NCBI GenBank assembly: GCA_022828595.1
Contig: JAKGHH010000003.1
Coordinates: forward strand, 12,214,934-12,278,933
Source of the DNA: Nelumbo lutea
Lineage: Eukaryota; Streptophyta; Magnoliopsida; Proteales; Nelumbonaceae
Reading direction: 5' to 3'
Length of the DNA: 64,000 bases
Positions 10,908 through 20,829 of the stretch are shown here, piece after piece. Every line of letters begins with the position of its first letter. Position 1 is the first letter of the stretch. Under the pieces are notes generated by a model. The model ran no database searches. It was not told the origin of the DNA and saw nothing but the letters and a program-made list of their open reading frames with translations. A program made the position numbers and the translations under genes.

Positions 10908-11020
10908 CAGGAGAAAGCTGGTGTGGTGAGTAGAAGCCCTTCAGAGAGCACCTTCTGTGAAGGAGATCAAAATGAGGTTCTAACTTGTCCTTGCAGTATC
11001 TGGGTAATATAGTTGTCCCA

Positions 11021-12505
11021 TGATCTACTCCAACCTTTTTGCAACAAGAATGGGAATTATGAAAATAGATGGATGATAGATAGGTTCACCAATGTTAAGT
11101 TTATTAGTGTGGTTGTACTTCTAGCCTCCAAGAAAATAATAGTTTTTGTTTCAAGTGTTCAGCATTTTAAAGAATTTATCAAGGACAAGGTTCAACAATT
11201 GATATAACTTAAAAGCGTATCAATATTGAGTCTATTACTTAAGCCTCGCTTCCCAAATTCAATTGAACTAGGTAAGTTGTCAATGTGTAGAAAGCCCAAA
11301 ATGCAAGATCCTGGCAGGCTGGATCAGGGGAAAGACAAGTTCTAATGTAGTTCCTTCCAGGGTTTCTCTATTTGGCAAGTTTGAGAACCAAGGTTTTCCA
11401 TCAAATATCAAAACAGAACCCCTCCTCTAGACCCCCTTTGTCCTGCCATTGATCCACCTGAAAAAGAATCTATCTATAGCACTGCCTCATGGCCAAGATC
11501 CCCCATGTGTCATAATGATCTACTCCAACCTTTTTGCAACAAGAATGGGAATTATGAAAATAGATGGATAATAGATAGGTTCACCAATGTTAAGTTTATT
11601 AGTGTGGTTGTACTTCTAGCCTCCAAGAAAATAATAGTTTTTGTTTCAAGTGTTCAGCATTTTAAAGAATTTATCAAGGACAAGGTTCAACAATTGATAT
11701 AACTTAAAAGCGTATCAATATTGAGTCTATTAGTTAAGCCTCGCTTCCCAAATTCAATTGAACTAGGTAAGTTGTCAATGTGTAGAAAGCCCAAAATGCA
11801 AGATCCTGGCAGGCTGGATCAGGGGAAAGACAAGTTCTAATGTAGTTCCTTCCAGGGTTTCTCTATTTGGCAAGTTTGAGAACCAAGGTTTTCCATCAAA
11901 TATCAAAACGGAACCCCTCCTCTAGACCCCCTTTGTCCTGCCATTGATCCACCTGAAAAAGAATCTATCTATAGCACTGCCTCATGGCCAAGATCCCCCA
12001 TGTGTCATAATGATCTACTCCAACCTTTTTGCAACAAGAATGGGAATTATGAAAATAGATGGATAATAGATAGGTTCACCAATGTTAAGTTTATTAGTGT
12101 GGTTGTACTTCTAGCCTCCAAGAAAATAATAGTTTTTGTTTCAAGTGTTCAGCATTTTAAAGAATCTATCAAGGACAAGGTTCAACAATTGATATAACTT
12201 AAAAGCGTATCAATATTGAGTCTATTACTTAAGCCTCGCTTCCCAAATTCAATTGAACTAGGTAAGTTGTCAATGTGTAGAAAGCCCAAAATGCAAGATC
12301 CTGGCAGGCTGGATCAGGGGAAAGACAAGTTCTAATGTAGTTCCTTCCAGGGTTTCTCTATTTGGCAAGTTTGAGAACCAAGGTTTTCCATCAAATATCA
12401 AAACGGAACCCCTCCTCTAGACCCCCTTTGTCCTGCCATTGATCCACCTGAAAAAGAATCTATCTATAGCACTGCCTCATGGCCAAGATCCCCCATGTGT
12501 CATAA
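11021..12505. repeat. Exact 3 x 495 bp tandem array
   Basis: Units run 11021-11515, 11516-12010 and 12011-12505. Only a handful of substitutions separate them (for example gatgata/gataata near 11070/11565, and cttaag/gttaag near 11240/11735). Each unit contains a short open frame of about 64-65 codons on the plus strand (11013, 11505, 12000) with no recognised domain. It looks like a recent unequal-crossover triplication, or an assembly collapse or expansion error. The nature of the unit is unknown. Confidence 0.93.
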
Positions 12506-12928
12506 TGGTCTAAAAAGAAGATATGGCTTGGTCCAAAACAAGAGGTCTAGTAGTCCAGAGTAGGGTAAGCAGGTTTCAGAATTTGCAAGTGTTATAATGA
12601 TGGGTGAGAATTACCAAATTAATTTTCACAGGAGTAATGTTTGTAAAGAAAGCTGAACTAAAAGTCGAGATGTCATAGTTCAAATTTGAACCTAGAAAGG
12701 GATTTGATCCCTATCCAGTTAGTCATGAATCATTATGCCATCAGATAAATTCATGGAGAACAACATCAAGATAGAAGAAACAAGAGTATAAGATTCAAAA
12801 TTGAAATAATGTATATCTCTTCCATTCATCCAAAATTGTAATATTGTATTCAGATTACACTAAAACTAAAAGGTTGGCGTCAATGTTACAAAAACCATAA
12901 AGAGAATGATACAAGTATCAAAGCAACA
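12506..12928. other. Non-coding spacer / 3' flank of the 12.9 kb gene
   Basis: No open frame or repeat of note. The last part is presumably the 3' UTR of the minus-strand gene ending at 12929. Confidence 0.45.
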
Positions 12929-14158
12929 TTAAACCAGTTCAGACTTTTCACCTTCACAAAGCCCAACATCTTCTATCAAATTCTGAAGTACATTTTCTAT
13001 TGAGCAACATAACCTAGCTTCAGAGGCTAAAGGCTTTACAACATCTTCTATCAACTTCAGCTCTTCATGAAACTCAGAGTACAGCACCAAGGAAGAGAAA
13101 TTATCATCCAGCACCAATCCAAGACTCTTCACAACTGTTTCAAGGGAAGGTACCCATTGACAGGCTTTCAGTCCCAGCTTGGATGCTGCTTTTGGACATG
13201 GACCAGATTGTGGAAACTTCTCATACTTCCTCAACCATTTCCCTAAATACCTAATTAAGCTCAACATTTCAGAACCATTGAGCCTCCTAACAGAAGATGA
13301 CAATGTCAGCTCATCAAGGTTTGGGGATGCAAACACATAATGCAAACAGAGTTCAAAGGTAGAAAAGCCATCATAGGCTTTCATGAGCAAGACTGAAGCT
13401 TGCTTTGCCAAGTCAGATCTCTTTTTAGAAAGGTTTTGGCCGGTTGCCTTCTCAATAGCTAAAAAAGCTTGGCTCTCCCATTCTTTTCTCACACTGATCA
13501 CACTATTGTAAGCATGTTTGGGAGGAGACAAGAAGTATTTCAATATGCTAAGAAGATCTGGTAACTGAAGATCCGATATATGCATGACACATAGACAAAG
13601 CAAGTCTGACCGGTTCTTCTCAATCAGAGACTGCACCAAATTACTAGAAGAAGAATGAACAACAAGCCCTTGAACAATTATTGTCTCCAACAGTTCCCAG
13701 AGCTCCAGAACTAAAGAAGCCTCCAAAATTAAAACAATAGCATCCCGACTGATCGAAAATCCCAACTTTTCAATCATTAGGCAGGTGTAACTGGAGTCAG
13801 ACGAATCAACATGACATGCTAAACTAACCTTTTCCCCATTTTTCTCAAGAAACAAATTTAGAATCTCTAGAAATTCACCCTGGTTCAAAGATTTAGGGTT
13901 CTTGAGCTTCCGTTTCAATTTATTGACAAAATGATTCCCTAGTTCAATGATATCGGAATCCATATCAGATATCCTCCATCCTCCCATGTATTTGATTGGA
14001 TAAATCTCGTTGGAACCCCCACTTTCAGGCTTCAAATTAGGTAAAATCACATCAGCATTCAAAATAATCGGATACTTGAACTGAGTCATAAAAGTCCCAG
14101 AATCAACTATAGCTTTCTTGATGACCTCAAGCAACGACATTGAGAAACCAACTCCCAA
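12929..14158 (-). CDS. Conserved plant protein of unknown function (helical; possibly NOL11-like C-terminal region)
   Basis: Uninterrupted frame of 409 residues. The likely real start is the second Met (MSLLEVIKKA, 14138-14140), giving 403 residues, because the preceding GVGFS has no family look. The sequence is leucine-rich and helical throughout, with no signal peptide or membrane span. Recognisable blocks are SDLLCLCVMHISDL (mid), IRYLGKWLRKYEKFPQ and GLKACQWVP (C-terminal third), then SLGLVLDDNFSSLVL. From memory of plant proteomes this is a conserved single-copy type usually left unnamed. The last block resembles the C-terminal domain of the nucleolar ribosome-biogenesis protein NOL11, but that link is a weak inference. 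It appears intact and single-exon. Confidence 0.82.
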   Translation of the reverse strand: MGVGFSMSLLEVIKKAIVDSGTFMTQFKYPIILNADVILPNLKPESGGSNEIYPIKYMGGWRISDMDSDIIELGNHFVNKLKRKLKNPKSLNQGEFLEILNLFLEKNGEKVSLACHVDSSDSSYTCLMIEKLGFSISRDAIVLILEASLVLELWELLETIIVQGLVVHSSSSNLVQSLIEKNRSDLLCLCVMHISDLQLPDLLSILKYFLSPPKHAYNSVISVRKEWESQAFLAIEKATGQNLSKKRSDLAKQASVLLMKAYDGFSTFELCLHYVFASPNLDELTLSSSVRRLNGSEMLSLIRYLGKWLRKYEKFPQSGPCPKAASKLGLKACQWVPSLETVVKSLGLVLDDNFSSLVLYSEFHEELKLIEDVVKPLASEARLCCSIENVLQNLIEDVGLCEGEKSELV

Positions 14159-15312
14159 TCAAACAAACCTCCAAAATCAATTCAATTGTTGCACAAAAAT
14201 GGAGCAAAAGATATTTGCTACTGCCACAGATAAGTTTTTAAGCATATGTTTTTGCAGCTTCCCTTATCTTTCCTGAGTCGTCACCAAATTTACAAGTAGC
14301 ATGATGTGCTCCACAAAACTAAGTGATGTCTTTAAGAGCTCTCTAGCTCCAACTTCTGACTACAACAAAACAAAAACAAAAGTGGATTAATGTTACCAAA
14401 AACTATAAATCTAAGACATTAATGGCATTATGTAAAAGCTACTATCCAGATAAACTCAACAGTTCATTCCTACAAGTAACAAATTCTAACTATTTATCTC
14501 CTAATACTTGCAGAAAGATCAGACTAAGAGGCTGCTTAATAATGGCTGAATATTGTTTTGGCCTTCAGTAGATAAAAAAAATTAATTAATAAAATATTCA
14601 AGGGCATAGTAATATACCCAACTTCAGCTTAAGCCATTAAGGAGCCCACAACCTCCATAAAAACTTATTCACCAAAAGTCAAAGCAATAATCTTTTCAGT
14701 TCAGCCATATCAGCTGTTATCAAACAACCTCTAAGGTTAAAGATGAATCCTGAACACAAAATTTTCTTATGATATTGTTCACATGGATGATTATTCACAT
14801 ATACAAGTTCTTAAGATTCTATACTTGAATGATGACTTGGTAATGCTCTGCGCATAATGGTAAACTTTGAAAATTGATACGGAGACAAGTAGAAGGTGAG
14901 TGCAACCTATTGTGGACAGGACTTTGGATACAAAAAGTCTTTTCCACATCTCAAGCCCATCTTGTTGAAAAAACCAAGCCATTAAACTTTAATTTCAACA
15001 TGAATCAGTCCCTATGGAAGTAAAATTAAATTGTAGAAGTTTCAAGGGAGTTCCTTGAAATGTTGTAAAATTACAGAAGGGAAACATTTGAAATTGAGAA
15101 TGAAATTTTACAAAATTATAGCATAAGCATACACATACAACTCCTAATGTAACCAAAATAATTATTTAAAATAAAAATATAATCAATAATATATGCTGCT
15201 ATGCATGCTTAGTTGTAATAAGATCCAATTTACACATATAAATAGTCAGTACCCATAATTATAAAGCATTACAAGCCCTTAAAGAAATAAAGGCATATTA
15301 CATACTGCTCAT
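14159..15312. other. 5' flank and intergenic sequence
   Basis: AT-rich, with no gene recognised on either strand. The segment above 14158 must hold the leader and promoter of the 12.9-14.2 kb gene, but I see no clear TATA box close to the start. Confidence 0.4.
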
Positions 15313-15330
15313 GAAAATGTGGTACATGTT

Positions 15331-15480
15331 TTTCTTTTATTTTTTTTTTATTTTTTTGATATCTTTGAAGGGCTACACAACGGGGGTAGCCCATCCCCAA
15401 CCAGGTGCAGGAGGGATTCAATCCCAAGTCTCTGCTACGACCAGCAGGAGACCTTACCAACCCGCTGATTGGCACCATGC
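15331..15480 (-). mobile_element. tRNA-derived SINE, full insertion with 18 bp TSD
   Basis: gaaaatgtggtacatgtt is duplicated perfectly at 15313-15330 and 15481-15498. On the minus strand the 150 bp between begin gcatggtgccaatcagcggg (A-box-like) and contain gggattgaatccc (close to a B box). A conserved ggctaccc..gttgtgtag tail region and an A/T-rich tail follow. A related copy lies at 28211-28348. Structure, length and TSD all fit a Pol III-transcribed plant SINE. Confidence 0.85.
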
Positions 15481-15591
15481 GAAAATGTGGTACATGTTAA
15501 TCATAGAAGCAAAATAAATTCATGTAGCAACACATTTTTTAGAAAGAAAGGTATACATAATAATTTAATAAACATTTAAACAAATAAGAGA

Positions 15592-15896
15592 AATGCATTG
15601 TTCTTATAGTTGCCACATATCATATACGGGTAGGGTCAACCTGTATACCCGAATATCAATTTTAAGATAAATGCATTGTTCTCATAACTGCCACGTGCAG
15701 ATACAGATCAGGTCAACCTGCATACCTGAAAAACAAATTTAAGGGAAATGTGTTGTTCTCATGACTACCACATGACATGTATGGGTCGGGTCAACCCATA
15801 TACCCAAAAAATCAATTTTAAGATCAAGAGAAATGCTTTGTTCTCATAACTATGATGTGGAAGATACAGGTTGGGTCAACCCATATGCCCAAAAAT
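15592..15896. repeat. Minisatellite, four units of about 77-85 bp
   Basis: Units start at 15592, 15670, 15747 and 15832 with aatgYattgttct. Each contains a gggtcaacc core and ends cccgaa/cccaaa plus a caattttaag-like tail. Divergence between units is moderate, so the array is old. Confidence 0.8.
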
Positions 15897-16210
15897 TGTA
15901 AAAAATTGCAGAAAAATACAAAGAAAAAAAAAAGCAATAATTTTGCATAAATGCAGAAAATTGCAAAAAAAACGCAGAGATTTTGCAAAAAAAAATCAGA
16001 AAATGCAGAGAATGCAGAAAAAATAAAGAAAAATTGGAGCAAAATTACAGAAATGCAGCAGCAAATTACAAAAAAAAACAGAAAATTTGCAGAAATGCAA
16101 AATTTTGCAGAAAGTTACAGAAAATTGTAGAAAATGCAGAAGAAATCCAGAAATTTGCAAAACAATGGAGATAAAATCCATAAAGTCTGCAGAAAATGCA
16201 AAAAAGGAAT
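15897..16210. repeat. Degenerate A-rich low-complexity tract (gcagaaaatt.. motif)
   Basis: A loose 9-17 bp motif (tgcagaaaattgcaaaa) recurs with A runs across about 310 bp. Open frames here are artefacts of composition (Lys/Asn-rich one way, Phe/Leu-rich the other). Confidence 0.75.
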
Positions 16211-16478
16211 CCTATACTTTTATTTCTACCTGTAGAAGACACATTACTAGCTTTAGAAACTTTATTATCCTACATTCGATCTTCTTTTTGAAATTTTTTT
16301 TATACAGATGCCTTCTAAATTTCTAATTGACCTTTTTTATGCTGGTAGAGGAGAAGATCTAGGGTTTCATTCTTGCTAAACTCACATCCATCGGACGCTT
16401 TTGTGCATTACAAATTTACAATGTTGAATAGTCATTTGACTACAATTGTTGCTTTTCTTTGTCTAATTCTATAAACAG

Positions 16479-16580
16479 AAACGCTTGCTTAATGATAGGG
16501 TGATAAATCATTCACCTATGCAAGACCAGAGGTGGGAAACTATTCCTTGAAAGAAGCGTCAAGTTGGGGATATTGTCAGG
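16479..16580 (+). pseudogene. Orphan exon resembling a P4-ATPase (phospholipid flippase, ALA type)
   Basis: The frame reads KRLLNDRVIN.., QDQRWETIP, a TGA where the family has Trp, then KKRQVGDIVR. The N-D/INxxx, W and VGDIV spacing is that of the actuator-domain entry in P4-ATPases. The piece is bounded by a good acceptor (pyrimidine-rich tract ending ataaacag at 16478) and a donor (gtatgc at 16581), so it still looks like one 102 nt exon. No neighbouring flippase exon was found: low-complexity DNA lies upstream and a possible LINE tail downstream. I read it as a gene fragment, with an inactivating stop. Confidence 0.5.
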
Positions 16581-16613
16581 GTATGCTTTTCTTTTTCTCT
16601 TATGAACCTTTTT

Positions 16614-17050
16614 CTTTTTTTGGAATAATAATGGAAACTATTCATTAAAGAACAAGACTATGAATAATATAGACACATCTAAGATTAAACAACTACAAGA
16701 GAATCAAAGTACAATACTAAAGTAAGACAGAAACAATATGTTCAACCTACCTTAAATTCAAGAGGAGCCCTCTCAGTTGTTTGTATTAGCTGAAGGACCT
16801 GCTAGAGTGTTAGCCAATCTAGGGTACCACCTGAAAATTATGTTCACTCTAGAACCAAAAGATCTGGATTTTCTATGAATGGCAAAGAGTCAAGCATCCA
16901 GCCAATGATGGTCTAGGAATAATCTTAACATGATGGTAACCCAAAGCGCCCATCAACTTCAAACCATGAACAAGCTAGTATATACAGCATAAACCATGTT
17001 TCTATAACATATTAGATTTGAATACAAAGGAGAGCATTGTCACTGGTTTC
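16614..17050 (-). repeat. Possible LINE 3'-end remnant
   Basis: ctttttttggaataataatggaaactattcatt resembles the poly(T)-led 3' ends of the minus-strand LINEs at 29.2 and 55.3 kb (tttttttttgacaggaaacggtaactttcatt). The remaining sequence is too degraded to show RNase H. Weak call. Confidence 0.25.
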
Positions 17051-17465
17051 TGAAGTCCCCCTCCCTCCCTCTTAACAAACTAATAAACTACTCCCACTGT
17101 TACCCACATAGTCATCTGCCACAGGTGAACTACTCCCAGGAGAACCAATTGGAGAACCCAGATCAGATTTTGGCATTTCTCCAGATGTCACACTGGCAAG
17201 CAAATTCATTCCAACATCATCACCTGCTGACATGGTTGCTTAACCCCTGTTCAGCAGAACATGTATTAGGCCACCAAACCTGCAACACTGCATTATCCTT
17301 TTTCACAATTCCTGGCATAGATTGCCACAGAACTAGCTTTTTGGGTGATTTCCTAACAGCATTTGTTTTTCTTCCCTGCATGCACTTAACATGTACACTA
17401 TGAATTGCCTTGATGAACTTACATACTGATTTGTTTTCCTTATCTTATATGTACTCTTACTCCAG

Positions 17466-17585
17466 GATCCTAAAAACAAAAAGATTATAGTGTGTAATGA
17501 GAAGCTGAAGACCTTATTTGGAGGGAGAGAGCGTGTGGGGCTTCTTGAGATCTCAGGGATGATTAATCCCCATTTCCTCAAGTGA
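17466..17585 (+). pseudogene. Orphan terminal exon of a SWIB/MDM2-domain protein
   Basis: After an acceptor (cttactccag, AG at 17464-17465) the frame encodes DPKNKKIIVCNEKLKTLF, a GGRERVGLLEISG stretch and INPHFLK, and stops at TGA 17583-17585. This is the second half of the SWIB fold as found in small plant SWIB proteins, where the intron falls just before DP. The 39 codons have no internal damage. The first SWIB exon (which normally ends ..YIKxxNLQ) was not found upstream within this window, so it is either a captured fragment or part of a gene with a very long first intron. I lean to a fragment. Confidence 0.6.
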
Positions 17586-17810
17586 AGGTCAACTTTGCAG
17601 GGAGAGCAAATTCAGAAGCTGAAAAATCATCTATTTCTATTTTTGTGTGTCTGTATTTGTCTACACGGGCACTTTGGGTTCATCTTATTACCAAAAACAA
17701 GTGCTTCTTCATTTAATTATTAAGGTAGTTCTCTAGGATGCAGACGTCAATCCAGGTACACTGTGAACATCGAGAGCCATAGTTGCATTCTTAGCAAAGC
17801 TTTTTCTCTT

Positions 17811-18070
17811 GCATCCTTAGAGAGTAAGCATATGAAAGCAAACTTTGTTTTAATAAACTACAGAGGTTTAAAATGGCAATGTTTTAAACATTGTCCTCAT
17901 GCTTCCTTAACGAGTAGGGATATGAATGCAAACTCTGTTTCAATAAACTACTGAGGTTCAAAATGACAATGTTTTAAACATTGTCAATCTACATAAGCTC
18001 GTACAAATTAACCATTAAATGCTTGTTGCTTGCAAATGATAACGTTTTAATAAACTACTGAGGTTGAAAA
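17811..18070. repeat. Tandem repeat of about 90 bp (two units plus a partial third)
   Basis: The unit beginning gcWtccttaRMgagtarg at 17811 repeats at 17901. Both contain aataaactac.gaggtt.aaaatg and end caatgttttaaacattgtc, which includes a short palindrome (aatgttttaaacatt). A partial third copy (taataaactactgaggttg) starts near 18046. Confidence 0.7.
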
Positions 18071-19890
18071 AGCAAAGCCAGAGGTCATAGAGGAGTGAAT
18101 TAGAATCTGCAAATTTCAAAATAAGTTTAACTAAGAAAGAACATTTAAGTATCAGCAAGCCATACGATGGTACCAACAAGGATACATCGAAGAAACACGG
18201 GAAGAGGAAGAAAGAAAATTTGTTCCTAACCTTTATTCCTGTGACGTTGCAGAATGGATGCAGATGGACAGGAAATAATATTCAGCCTGGACAAGTGGAA
18301 GGGGAAGAAACACCGGCGACGTTGGAGAAACCAAAAACGTTGAAGCTTGTTTTGGCGATTTGAACAAACCCTAAACAGAGAGGAGAAGAAGAGATATTTG
18401 AACAAACACCGGCGACGTTCACACTGGTGCAGGTGACAAGCTTGTTTTGGCGACGTTGAAGCTGGTCGCCGGCGATATTGCAGCGAATGAACCTTGGGAG
18501 AGTGAGGATGAGTGTTCGGATGACAGAGAGTGTGAGAAGTAACATTGCCCTTGGTTACTTTCGAATCCTAAAACTGACCCTCAATTACTCCAATAGCTCA
18601 GTTGACGCAACCTCAACCCAACCCACCCTGACATGGTTACCCTCGACCCAACCGCTCTTTTCCGCTGACGCTAAAGCCTATTTAGGTCATTCAACCCAAT
18701 ATTGACCCGCCACTAGCATGAGTGTTGAGTTGGTATGGCCTCTAAGGCGGTACGGGATCTGCTCCTTGGGTAAAGTAAAAGCCTTTCCAGTTGCCGCGCA
18801 CTTTCGGAAGCTGCTGCCGCGTTTTTTCGTTTCCGCTGCATTTGGATTTTGATTTTGATTTTTCATAGGCGAAGATTGTGTAACGGTGTTGCCACTCTGT
18901 TCTATCCACGCTCTTTGGCTTCAGAGTTCAGATACAGTATGCACGTTCGGCGGTTCGGGTCCACTAATTTGAAAGTTTACCCCTCGGGCCAACCACCTTC
19001 AATAGATGGGTCCATTTACCTGGGAGATAGAACTTGTCGGCGCGTTCTATGCACCGGTGGGTTCACTTGACGCTTGAACCCATCAATCACAATCGACCAG
19101 GGCCAAGATTACAAACGTTAACGGGCTTTTGACCGTTAACATGGGATAGCCGGTCACACAAAGACAAAAAACAAATGAAAAACACTCGGTTCACGTTCCT
19201 CCCTTATTCTCCCTTCCATACCACAGCGGACGGTGACTCGAACTGGCGGGCATCCCCGGCCTTCTTCTTCTTCTTACAAATGGATTTTGTTTTCTCTTTT
19301 CAACAGATCAAAGCCCGTTGGTATTGGCCCACATTCGTTCACCTGAAGAATCCCGCCGGTATCGCCACCAATTTGTTCAAAACAGAAAACAAGGAACATC
19401 ATTGTAAGAAGCAGCAGAAAAGGAGGAGGAGGATGCCAAACAACATACTAGCATCGGAGTTTCGCCGTCAATGGACGATGGCCGGCGTGGTGTGTTCGCC
19501 GATGTTTGGGGTAAGAGGATTTGGTAGAGGAGAAAAGAGAAAATGAGAGGAATGGTTTAAACTGATAGGGGTTTCAATTTAGTTTTTGTCATTTTGTGCC
19601 CGATTCAACTGCACACTCCAATTAACATCCGCCTGTTTGTTAATGTTAGCCCGTTTTTTGCGAGACAACGTGATCATCTCTCACCGGCGGATTCACTCGT
19701 TCCGTGAACCCATGGGTTCACAAAACGCGGACTCAAAACCAGGGAAAAAAAAAGTCGAATTGATTTATTACAATTCGATCTTTACTTCGAATTGGGTCAG
19801 GGTTAACCCCTCCAATAAGCCAACTCCATTGCTACTAACGTGAATATCTATTATAATTCCACTACGTACTATTACAATCCACTTATATTG
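18071..19890. other. Intergenic region, locally GC-rich, no gene recognised
   Basis: caccggcgacgtt-type motifs recur at about 18310-18480. Frames at 18282-18545 (-), 18849-19070 (+) and 19175-19546 (+) lack recognisable domains. A stretch near 18370-18400 read on the minus strand (ctcttcttctcctctctgtt) looks like a plant 5' leader, but no coding sequence follows. Confidence 0.35.
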
Positions 19891-19895
19891 GATTT

Positions 19896-20746
19896 TGATG
19901 AAGGAAGATTTGGCCCGACCTCTCTATTATGTGACACGTGGCAGAAACAACACCTCGGCAAAAGGGGCCAAGCTTAGGCGGGAACAAGGGGACACACTTC
20001 GCCGAACAGACCCTTGTAACAGCTCGGGATACACTTCGCCGAACTGACTCACCTTGTAACAACTCGGGATACACTTCGCCGAACTGACCCACCTTGTAAC
20101 AGCTCGGGATACACTTCGCCGAACTGACCCACTTTGTAACAGCTCGGGATACACTTCGCCGAACTGACCCACCTTGTAACAGTTCGGGATACACCTCGCC
20201 GAACTGACCTGCCCTATAGATACCTCCGAGCTCAAGACCGCCTCGCTCAGCACTTCGCATCACCTTCTGGGCACCAAAACCAAACAAGTCGTACCATGCC
20301 TGACACTAGGGAAGTCCATGCCCGAGGGCGCCACGCCTGACTGACTTGGGATCTGACGTTTGGCAGCAACACTCTAAACGGCCACCTGCCACCGCCACTG
20401 ACACCGCCATCTCCAGTTAGATGGTTAGGCAGTGACGGTTCTGTCTCAGCAGAAAGGATGACGGCCGAATTGGCAAGCACAGGGGTAATCATACCCGACC
20501 TGACAAGGGCCCGGGACGAGTACACGAAGTGACTATAAGAGCCCCATGCCCCCCGACAACGGAGGTATGCAAAAACTTTGCGCTATCTGGTATTACCTTG
20601 CTTTTGAAGGATTCTAACTTGAGCTTCGGAGCCTCTACACCGGGTTCCCCCCGAAGCTTTCCCATCTCCTCCGTTTCAGGTTCCCTGCTACCCCGTTCGG
20701 AAGCAAGGCAGCGGACAGCTAAGACCAGCCGGATCGCGCTCCATCA
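19896..20746 (+). repeat. 5' LTR (851 bp, TG..CA)
   Basis: Begins tgatgaaggaag and ends cgctccatca. U3 carries six copies of a unit of about 40 bp (19997-20211, acttcgccgaactgaccc...cttgtaacagctcggg). tatagata at about 20215 is the best TATA candidate, directly after the repeat block. R and U5 follow, and the PBS starts two bases past the end. Confidence 0.93.
19997..20211 (+). repeat. 40 bp U3 minisatellite, six units
   Basis: Each unit contains acacttcgccgaactgac and ttgtaacagctcggg. The 3' LTR has three units (26759-26856), which accounts for the 120 bp part of the LTR length difference. Such U3 arrays often act as transcriptional enhancers in plant retrotransposons; that role here is inferred. 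Confidence 0.9.
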
Positions 20747-20748
20747 AT

Positions 20749-20766
20749 TGGCACCGTCTGTGGGAA
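20749..20766 (+). promoter_or_regulatory. Primer-binding site
   Basis: tggcaccgtctgtgggaa starts two bases after the 5' LTR, where minus-strand cDNA synthesis would be primed by a tRNA 3' end. It begins with TGG, the complement of CCA. The common plant gypsy form has tggcgcc; here one G is A. The primer tRNA was not assigned. Confidence 0.8.
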
Positions 20767-20829
20767 AACGCTTCAAAAAGCCTCCCTCCAAACTTCGATA
20801 ACCCCTTTTCTTCAAAAAACCCAACACTC

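Noticed and set aside
11021..12505. CRISPR-like array
   Set aside because: Units are directly abutting 495 bp copies in a plant genome, without short spacers.
18700..18800. tRNA-like or SINE signal (gttggtatggcctctaagg...)
   Set aside because: No proper A/B box spacing, cloverleaf or TSD could be drawn.
19883..20287. Repetitive protein frames across the LTR (minus strand, FGEVYPELLQ repeats)
   Set aside because: They merely translate the 40 bp U3 minisatellite; no coding support.
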